Origin: Akkermansia sp.
GTDB taxonomy: Bacteria > Verrucomicrobiota > Verrucomicrobiia > Verrucomicrobiales > Akkermansiaceae
NCBI GenBank assembly: GCA_017555025.1
Contig: JAFZHC010000069.1
Span: 1 to 64,000, forward strand
Direction of reading: 5' to 3'
DNA: 64,000 nt
The translations under genes were made by a program, and so were the position numbers. Numbering within the stretch: position 1 is the stretch's first letter; every line of letters starts with the position of its first letter. Under the pieces are notes generated by a model that was not told the origin of the DNA, made no database searches, and saw only the letters and a program-made list of their open reading frames with translations. Below, piece after piece: positions 58,914 to 64,000 of this stretch.

Positions 58914-59333
58914 TCAATTTTTTTCTTTAGGTTGCCAGGTTATGGGAAGTCCGGTTGGAATAAGATAAGCATGTGTCAGGTAAAAATCTGAGCCGTTGCG
59001 GTGTTGCTCGTAACACTCGTGGCACAGGTGCGATACAAAAATTCGGGAATCTCGGTTTTCATGTTCGCGAACCAGAACTCCATGGAGCTCTGAAGCTCCT
59101 ACTCGGGGAGCCGGGCACAGGCACTTACCACACATCCATTGTCTGAGGTGCACCGCGCATTGGATGTAGCTGAGCCAGTCGTTGCACTCCGGCGGTAATG
59201 GGATGGCGTGGGCTTCAGATTCGGGGATGACTTTTACCCTGTACATGACTTTCATGTAACGTCCGTCCGCGTCTGTCTCCTGCACAAAAAATGGAGTTTT
59301 GTGAGTCTGAGTCCTCTTAATGCGTTTATTCAT
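58914..59333 (-). CDS. Cysteine-containing small protein, putative zinc binding, unknown function
   Basis: The 139-residue product has no signal peptide and a basic N terminus (MNKRIKRTQTHKTPFF). It contains CGKCLC around residue 69-74 and CHEC around residue 104-107, spaced like a zinc-binding pair of knuckles. Aromatic residues between them and an ending LIPTGLPITWQPKEKN complete it. No family recognised. A promoter 9 bases upstream supports the start and carries a perfect inverted repeat in its spacer. Confidence 0.68.
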   Translation of the reverse strand: MNKRIKRTQTHKTPFFVQETDADGRYMKVMYRVKVIPESEAHAIPLPPECNDWLSYIQCAVHLRQWMCGKCLCPAPRVGASELHGVLVREHENRDSRIFVSHLCHECYEQHRNGSDFYLTHAYLIPTGLPITWQPKEKN

Positions 59334-59342
59334 AGCATCAAA

Positions 59343-59371
59343 AGGCTAGCATTGCGCCTGCAATACGTCAA
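59343..59371 (-). promoter_or_regulatory. Promoter of the 58914-59333 gene, with dyad in the spacer
   Basis: Minus strand TTGACG (59371-59366), 17-bp spacer, TAGCCT (59348-59343), then 9 bases to the ATG at 59333. The spacer holds ATTGC-GCCT-GCAAT (59351-59364), a perfect 5-bp dyad. Confidence 0.55.
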
Positions 59372-59401
59372 GATAATTTTCCTGTATGGGGCGAGCCGAG
59401 T

Positions 59402-60238
59402 TTATTGCAGGCTGTGGCGCAACGCGAGGGCCTGTCGCAGGGGCGCAACATCGTGCACCCGATGCAGGTCAGCGCCTCGGTCTGCGGCCAGCAGGCTCAT
59501 GATAACTGTGGGCAGGGGGCTTTCCTTACCCGCAGAAGGGGCTTGCAGCAATTCGCCCAGAAAGCGTTTGCGGGAGAGTGCCATCATCAACGGGAGGTCT
59601 CGCACGCGTAATGATTCGAGCTCGCGTATGAGCGCAACATTGTGAGCTGTTGTCTTGCCGAATCCAATGCCGGGATCAAGGCAGATACTCTCCGCCGCAA
59701 TGCCGCTATCTTCGGCAAGGGCGACACGTTGCTCAAAAAAGGCACGAACTTCGGTTACTACATTGTTGTAATAGGGAGCCTGCTGCATGGTGGCGGGCTC
59801 TCCTTGCATGTGCATAAGGATGACACCGCAGCGAGTTGCAGCGCACAAGCTCCTCATTGCTTCATCTGCCAGGCCGGAAATATCGTTGACGATATCTGCT
59901 CCGGCTGCCAGAGCGGCGGCTGCAACCCCGGCATGGCGCGTATCAATGGAAATGCGGAGGGTTGGGAACTGCTGACGTAAGGCGCGGATAACGGGTTCGA
60001 TTCGCCTCAGTTCTTCTTCCTCACTAACGGGGGCGGCACCCGGGCGGGTGGATTCTCCCCCCACATCGATGATGTGGGCGCCTTGCTGTACCAGCTGCCC
60101 GGCATGTTGAAGCGCAGCATCGACGGAATGGTGTAACCCTCCGTCGGAAAAGGAGTCGGGGGTTACATTCAGAATACCCATGATGCCACCGGTGACTGGT
60201 AATTGCCAGATTTCACGGCGCAGGTGCCAGGTTCTCAT
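59402..60238 (-). CDS. folP: Dihydropteroate synthase
   Basis: Joins p-aminobenzoate to the pterin pyrophosphate in folate synthesis; the target of sulfonamides. The 278-residue enzyme has GILNVTPDSFSDGG, DVGGESTRPGA, ISIDTRHAGVAAAAL, VNDISGLAD and DPGIGFGKT, all in family order. It lies downstream of the thioredoxin-fold gene on the same strand, separated by a terminator hairpin. No promoter of the kind seen elsewhere was found between that hairpin and its start, so how it is transcribed is unclear. Confidence 0.96.
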   Translation of the reverse strand: MRTWHLRREIWQLPVTGGIMGILNVTPDSFSDGGLHHSVDAALQHAGQLVQQGAHIIDVGGESTRPGAAPVSEEEELRRIEPVIRALRQQFPTLRISIDTRHAGVAAAALAAGADIVNDISGLADEAMRSLCAATRCGVILMHMQGEPATMQQAPYYNNVVTEVRAFFEQRVALAEDSGIAAESICLDPGIGFGKTTAHNVALIRELESLRVRDLPLMMALSRKRFLGELLQAPSAGKESPLPTVIMSLLAADRGADLHRVHDVAPLRQALALRHSLQ

Positions 60239-60250
60239 TACCGGAGAGCT

Positions 60251-60281
60251 AAAAAAAGCAGGCGGGTATTAACCCGCCTGC
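60251..60281 (-). terminator. Terminator between the thioredoxin-fold gene and folP
   Basis: On the minus strand GCAGGCGGGT (60281-60272) pairs with ACCCGCCTGC (60267-60258), a 10-bp stem with a 4-base loop, followed by seven T. It ends only 12 bases before the folP start. Confidence 0.88.
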
Positions 60282-60293
60282 CGGTTGTAACGA

Positions 60294-61259
60294 TTATCGG
60301 CGGTTATTGCGGCGCTCCTGAATGGTGCGGAACATCGCTTCCGGGTCGGCGAAAGTTTCTTGCAGAGATTTAATCATTTCTGCCTTAATACCTTCGGGGT
60401 AGCTGATTTCGGCTTCGCTCAATACATAATCACGAGCTTTCAACACGTCATCAACTGAGCGGGCGTTGAGCAGCATGGCATTCAGGCAGGGGAATACGAC
60501 TACGGAACGCTTGCGCTCCAAAATACGCTCCTTATTGCCGGGAAGAGCCTTGGCCAGATATGCCTCGAAAATTTCGGTCTGTTTCTGGAAGTTACGGTGA
60601 TAGGCTCGAACTTCGTTCATGAGTTCCTGCATTTGCTTATCAGCAGCTACGCTTTCGCGAATGCCGAGCGTATCCTCCGGGTCGTACATGGCAATCTCAT
60701 TACGAAGCGATTCCGCTGCACTCTTGAAATTTTTGGGGAAATCTTTGTAGATTTCAGCGATGGCGAGGGCGCGTTCCACTCCTTCATGTTCACGGGCTGC
60801 GGCAAGTTGTTGGCCGCGCTCCAGCGCCTCATCCAGCACGGCTGCTGTGGCATTCACATCCGGGCGCCCACCGCTAAAACCGCCCAGAATCTCACCGCCT
60901 GCATTCAATACCAGAAAAGTGGGGAAGCCGGTTACACCAAACTCGCGGCACAGCGCCATGCGGCGGTCGCGCTCTTCTTGGGGAATCGGGAAGCGAGGAA
61001 TGTCAATTTCGAGTAGTACAAACTTGTCGGCAGCATAAGCGTCGAATTCCGGTTTCTCGAGCACATCTTTGCGCATGCGGATGCAGTATCCGCACCAATC
61101 CGAGCCGGTAAAGTTAGCAAGAATGGACTTGCCCTCAGTAGCGGCTTTAGTCTTGGCGGCATCCAAATCCGTCATCCATTCCGCTGCAAATGCCGGTGCC
61201 ACGATGGCTGCCAGCCCCAATGTAAAGAAAACTGCCTTGAGCATGTTCTTATTTTGCAT
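60294..61259 (-). CDS. Exported thioredoxin-fold protein
   Basis: A periplasmic protein with a redox site. The 321-residue precursor has a signal peptide (MLKAVFFTLGLAAIVAPAFA within the first 26 residues). A thioredoxin-like domain carries FTGSDWCGYCIRMRKDVL, the active-site WCxxC near residue 56-60, and GVTGFPTFLVLNAGG with the cis-proline. A C-terminal helical region of about 160 residues follows that is not part of a plain thioredoxin. This resembles the DUF255/thioredoxin_7-type proteins. Disulfide exchange with an unknown envelope partner is likely. ATG at 61244 is an alternative start. Confidence 0.85.
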   Translation of the reverse strand: MQNKNMLKAVFFTLGLAAIVAPAFAAEWMTDLDAAKTKAATEGKSILANFTGSDWCGYCIRMRKDVLEKPEFDAYAADKFVLLEIDIPRFPIPQEERDRRMALCREFGVTGFPTFLVLNAGGEILGGFSGGRPDVNATAAVLDEALERGQQLAAAREHEGVERALAIAEIYKDFPKNFKSAAESLRNEIAMYDPEDTLGIRESVAADKQMQELMNEVRAYHRNFQKQTEIFEAYLAKALPGNKERILERKRSVVVFPCLNAMLLNARSVDDVLKARDYVLSEAEISYPEGIKAEMIKSLQETFADPEAMFRTIQERRNNRR

Positions 61260-61311
61260 GAGTTCTGCTCAGACTACAAGCTCAAATTGCGTTACCCGAT
61301 AAGAAATGTTA

Positions 61312-61797
61312 TTATTTTTTGCATTCTGTGTGCAGAATGGGGCAGTCTTTGCCGGAAAGGGCCTTTTGACGCTCTTCTTTACTCATGTTTCTGAGCTCTT
61401 CAGCCGTGTGAATGTTGAGCCCGGCGGCGCGTAGGCGTTCGTAGAGTTGAGGGTGGTATATATCGCGCACTCCTCGCGTGCGTACCCAGAGCTTGCCTCG
61501 TTTTTGGGCTCGGTGGATGGATAGGACTCCCGGTACATTATCCACGCGGATGATGTAAGTTTTTTCATCTATCTCTACAGCCAGCCATCGAGGTGCGCCG
61601 AAAGTGGTTTTGTCGGTAGGAGTACCGTCTCTCTGAGGGGAAAAATTGAGGAAAGCTTCGCTGAAATCCCCCCTCTTTGCCTGTGGGTGCAGTTCATACC
61701 CTTGCGGTGTTTCTCGTACGATGCGGGCATATTTCACTGCCGCTTCGGCCAGAGGACTGAGCAGGAGCGCAAGACCACAGAGAAAGAGGGCTTTCAT
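61312..61797 (-). CDS. Small exported protein, unknown function
   Basis: The 161-residue precursor has a signal peptide (MKALFLCGLALLLSPLAEA). The mature region includes KTYIIRVDNVPGVLSIHRAQ and a basic helix (EELRNMSKEERQKALSG) and ends with two cysteines (CPILHTECKK) that may form a disulfide. No family recognised. It lies between uppS (upstream, 15 bases) and the thioredoxin-fold gene on the same strand, so it may belong to the envelope gene run kdsB-uppS. Confidence 0.68.
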   Translation of the reverse strand: MKALFLCGLALLLSPLAEAAVKYARIVRETPQGYELHPQAKRGDFSEAFLNFSPQRDGTPTDKTTFGAPRWLAVEIDEKTYIIRVDNVPGVLSIHRAQKRGKLWVRTRGVRDIYHPQLYERLRAAGLNIHTAEELRNMSKEERQKALSGKDCPILHTECKK

Positions 61798-61812
61798 TAT
61801 TTCTCGCAGGAA

Positions 61813-62538
61813 TTATCGTTTGCCGAAGCGGCGATTGCGACCGTGGAACGAAGCCAGCGCTTTGTCCAGCTCCTCTCGCCCGAAATCAGGCCATAGTACA
61901 TCTGTTACCCACAGCTCTGAGTAGCTGATTTGCCAGAGCAGGTAGTTAGAGATGCGCATTTCTCCCGAGGTGCGGATGAGTAAATCCGGGTCGGGCATGC
62001 CGGCGGTATAAAGGTTGTTGCTGAGGAGTTCCGGGGTGATGTCTGCCGGGGATATCTCTCCACGCTGCACCATTTCGGCCATTTTGCGGGCTGCGGCCGT
62101 AATTTCCTGCCGTGAGCCGTAAGAGATAGCCAGCACAACATTGACGCCGGTGTTGTTTTTGGTGCGTTCCATGTTTTCTTCCAGCTGCTTCCGGCAGGAT
62201 TTTGGCAACATGTAGAGCTCACCGATGGCGTGCAGTCGCACGTTTTTCTCCATCATTTCCGGCAGTCGCTCCTTCAGGTACTTGGTAAGCATGTTCATGA
62301 GGTAGGTAACCTCAATGCGTGAGCGCCCCCAGTTCTCCGTAGAAAAAGCATAAAGGGTGAGCCATTTTATGCCTTTTTCCAAGCATAAATCGATGACCCG
62401 CTGCACGGTTTGTCCGCCCTGTTCATGACCTTTGGCGCGGGCAACCCCATGCTTCTCCGCCCAGCGGCCATTGCCATCCATGATGATGGCAAGGTGCTGC
62501 GGCGTGTTCATTTCGGTGACGGTAGTATCAGAGCTCAT
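61813..62538 (-). CDS. uppS: Isoprenyl transferase (undecaprenyl diphosphate synthase)
   Basis: Makes the C55 isoprenoid carrier used for peptidoglycan and LPS precursors. The 241-residue enzyme has HLAIIMDGNGRWAEKHG, TLYAFSTENWGR, VLAISYGSRQEI, LIRTSGEMRISNYLLWQISYSELW in the family order. The start at 62538 overlaps the end of kdsB by 11 bases and has GGTGAG upstream; an ATG at 62511 is closer to the conserved core and is a credible alternative. Confidence 0.95.
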   Translation of the reverse strand: MSSDTTVTEMNTPQHLAIIMDGNGRWAEKHGVARAKGHEQGGQTVQRVIDLCLEKGIKWLTLYAFSTENWGRSRIEVTYLMNMLTKYLKERLPEMMEKNVRLHAIGELYMLPKSCRKQLEENMERTKNNTGVNVVLAISYGSRQEITAAARKMAEMVQRGEISPADITPELLSNNLYTAGMPDPDLLIRTSGEMRISNYLLWQISYSELWVTDVLWPDFGREELDKALASFHGRNRRFGKR

Positions 62539-63349
62539 ACTCACCGTATTCAGCCAGAATAGCCTCTACTCGTTCAATGTCTTCGGGGGAGTCTACACCA
62601 CTCGTGGTCTTGCGGCCACGGTAGTTTACTTCCACCATCTTGACGCGCAGACCGTTGTAGAGGAATCGCATTTGCTCCAAGCCTTCTACTGCGCCGATTT
62701 CGTAGTCGCTCTCGGGCAGCTCAAAGTAGTTCTTGAGGGCGGAGTAGGTGTAGGAGTACAGACCAACGTGGCGGCGTACCGGGCTCTTGGCAAGGGTGGC
62801 GCGTGCCTTTTCAGGCTTGCGGATAGCCGGAATGGTGCTCTTGGAGAAGGCCATGGCATAGCCATCCTTATCAACCAGCACAGTTGTACCGCTGTAGGGG
62901 GTGGTCTTCTTGCTTTCTACGAGGCGATCGTACTCATTCCAATCCAAGTGAATGCAGGGCGTGAAGACATCGGCAGGAGCAGCTTTCCATTCATCGATAA
63001 GTTGCTGAATGACCCAGGGGGGGCACAGGGGATTGTCGCCCTGCAGGTTGATGATGAAGGCGGGCGGTGTGGCCTGCTGGCTGACGGCATCCCAGCAGCG
63101 CTCTGTGCCGCTGCGGCAGGTCTCGGCTGTCATTACGGCCGGAATACCGGCACCGTTGCAGAAGTCAAGAATGCGGGTGTCATCTGTAGCAACCACATAT
63201 TGGCAGTTGTCATTGTGGCGGCAGATGCTCTCGGCAATGTCGGCCACTCGGCGAATCATTTCCTTGCCGGCGATTTTGACGAGGGGCTTACCCGGCAGAC
63301 GCGTGGAGGCATAGCGGGCGGGGATAACAATGAGGATGGACTGAGACAT
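62528..63349 (-). CDS. kdsB: 3-deoxy-manno-octulosonate cytidylyltransferase
   Basis: Activates Kdo with CTP for attachment to lipid A, so the cell makes LPS. The 273-residue enzyme has IPARYASTRLPGKPL at the N terminus, TEVYVATDD-like QYVVATDDTRIL, FIINLQGDNPLCPP and AFSKSTIPAIRK. The start is ATG at 63349, opening MSQSILIVIPAR; the longer frame to 63406 overlaps its promoter. The overlap with uppS joins lipid-carrier and LPS synthesis in one operon. Confidence 0.95.
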   Translation of the reverse strand: MSQSILIVIPARYASTRLPGKPLVKIAGKEMIRRVADIAESICRHNDNCQYVVATDDTRILDFCNGAGIPAVMTAETCRSGTERCWDAVSQQATPPAFIINLQGDNPLCPPWVIQQLIDEWKAAPADVFTPCIHLDWNEYDRLVESKKTTPYSGTTVLVDKDGYAMAFSKSTIPAIRKPEKARATLAKSPVRRHVGLYSYTYSALKNYFELPESDYEIGAVEGLEQMRFLYNGLRVKMVEVNYRGRKTTSGVDSPEDIERVEAILAEYGEYEL

Positions 63350-63377
63350 AGATGCGCAGAATGTTGTTTCTGGTGAC

Positions 63378-63406
63378 ATTCTACCTTCTTGTTTGTCATT
63401 TGCCAA
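63378..63406 (-). promoter_or_regulatory. Promoter of kdsB-uppS
   Basis: Minus strand TTGGCA (63406-63401), 17-bp spacer, TAGAAT (63383-63378). Predicted leader about 22 bases before the ATG at 63349. Divergent from the promoter of the next gene. Confidence 0.6.
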
Positions 63407-63447
63407 GAAAAAACATCTTTTGAGCGGGATTTCACCTGCATTTCAGC

Positions 63448-63476
63448 TTGACATTGTGCCTTTGTGGCACTAGAAT
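63448..63476 (+). promoter_or_regulatory. Promoter of the 63484 gene, with dyad in the spacer
   Basis: TTGACA (63448-63453), 17-bp spacer, TAGAAT (63471-63476), then 7 bases to the ATG at 63484. The spacer holds GTGCC-TTTGT-GGCAC (63456-63470), a perfect 5-bp dyad. Leaderless transcript predicted. Confidence 0.7.
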
Positions 63477-63483
63477 TCGCCTT

Positions 63484-63876
63484 ATGATGCGTTCGTATAT
63501 CGTGACAGCTCTGTTTGGGGTGACTGCTTGTGTGGTTCAGGCTGCTGGTGAGGATGACTTGTGTGAGAAGCTGGCTGACGGGCTTGCCGCTCAGGCTGAA
63601 CTTTTGTCCGATGTGACGGATGCCGCATCTGCGGCGGCTGTGCTGCCCAAACTGCGTGAAAACATCGCATCATTGTCTGCTCTCAACGGGGCAGTACCCG
63701 ATGAGGTTTTGTGGCGCTATATTGAAAATACGCCTGATGTGAAGTTGGAGCTTATTGAGTGCGTGCAGAAAATCAGCACGCAGTACAGCCGTTTGGCAGC
63801 CGCCGGCTTCTTTACCTGTGATGAGCTGAAAGCTCTGTTGATTGAGAGTGTTATCCCCGCCGGGGACGCACAGTAA
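63484..63876 (+). CDS. Small exported protein, unknown function
   Basis: The 130-residue precursor has a signal peptide (MMRSYIVTALFGVTACVVQA). The mature part is acidic and helical (AAAVLPKLRENIASLSALNG, IECVQKISTQYSRLAAAG). No family recognised. Start fixed by the promoter 7 bases upstream. It converges on a gene at the right edge, overlapping its last 26 bases. Confidence 0.68.
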   Translation: MMRSYIVTALFGVTACVVQAAGEDDLCEKLADGLAAQAELLSDVTDAASAAAVLPKLRENIASLSALNGAVPDEVLWRYIENTPDVKLELIECVQKISTQYSRLAAAGFFTCDELKALLIESVIPAGDAQ

Positions 63877-64000
63877 CATGAGCTTCTTTTTGGCGAAGGA
63901 GTTCCTGCAAGTGCTCTAGTTCAGAGTCCATGTACTCCGGCAGGTCTTTTTTGTGCCTAGCCATCTCGTTAAAGACTTCGTCTCGGTATTGGACGGCTTC
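63851..64000 (-). CDS. C-terminal end of a gene cut by the right edge
   Basis: A minus-strand open frame enters from the window edge and stops with TAA at 63853-63851. The visible 49 residues are charged and helical (FNEMARHKKDLPEYMDSELEHL within them), ending VTVRPRRG, without stop codons in between. Too short to assign. Overlaps the convergent neighbour by 26 bases. Confidence 0.5.
   Translation of the reverse strand, partial: EAVQYRDEVFNEMARHKKDLPEYMDSELEHLQELLRQKEAHVTVRPRRG

Noticed and set aside
1..64000. CRISPR arrays, insertion sequences, phage genes, toxin-antitoxin pairs, integrases
   Set aside because: Looked for and not seen: no regularly spaced repeats, transposase motifs, or small paired toxin genes were recognised.

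Overview
This window reads as chromosome from a Gram-negative gut-type bacterium, most plausibly a Verrucomicrobiota member related to Akkermansia. That placement is inference. It rests on moderate-to-high GC, an LPS gene (kdsB), a secreted GH35 beta-galactosidase and a cytoplasmic GH31 alpha-glucosidase. An N-acetylhexosamine-kinase-like gene paired with a sugar nucleotidyltransferase, and many exported proteins with no recognisable family, also fit. No phage, insertion sequence, CRISPR array, integrase or clear defence island is visible, and gene density is high on both strands.

Layout. 0-5 kb: class I aminotransferase, tRNA-Leu(CAA), rplS, a hotdog thioesterase, a membrane protein and a short adenosylhomocysteinase-like protein. 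5-14 kb: hinT, GH31, an orphan NtrB-like kinase, then an SsuABC/TauABC-type transporter followed by a FAD-dependent hydroxyacid oxidase. 14-20.5 kb: tatD and recQ (divergent), ppa, hom, lysC. 20.5-26 kb: two TPR membrane proteins next to an enlarged murJ, then a 430-bp AT-richer gap that looks like a decayed insertion. 26-34 kb: solitary nuoA, metH, the hexosamine salvage pair, a zinc-ribbon protein and a DMT transporter. 34-40 kb: exported and membrane unknowns, a DUF4236-like protein, GH35, ffh. 40-49 kb (minus strand): DEAD-box helicase coupled to a C_GCAxxG_C_C protein, a three-gene ankyrin/membrane operon and a beta-CASP nuclease. 49-59 kb: two small exported proteins, ilvA, maf, a membrane phosphoesterase, coaB-rsgA and a large SNF2 helicase. 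59-64 kb: folP, an exported thioredoxin-fold protein, uppS-kdsB, and a gene cut by the right edge.

How genes work together. hom, lysC, ilvA, metH and the aminotransferase cover parts of aspartate-family amino-acid metabolism. murJ, uppS and kdsB belong to envelope synthesis. The nahK-like kinase and nucleotidyltransferase would turn free hexosamines into nucleotide sugars, and GH35 and GH31 release hexoses. These are metabolic inferences, since the genes are not in one operon.

The most striking signal is regulatory. About two dozen promoters can be read by eye as TTGnnn, a 17-bp spacer, then a -10 that is often TAGnAT. In 16 of them the -10 ends only 6 to 14 bases before the start codon, so many mRNAs should have almost no leader. 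Several of these promoters carry a perfect inverted repeat inside the spacer. No previously undescribed multi-gene system is proven here. The best candidates for follow-up are the promoter architecture, the ankyrin operon (42705-47341), the enlarged MurJ with its TPR neighbours, and the truncated adenosylhomocysteinase-like protein.
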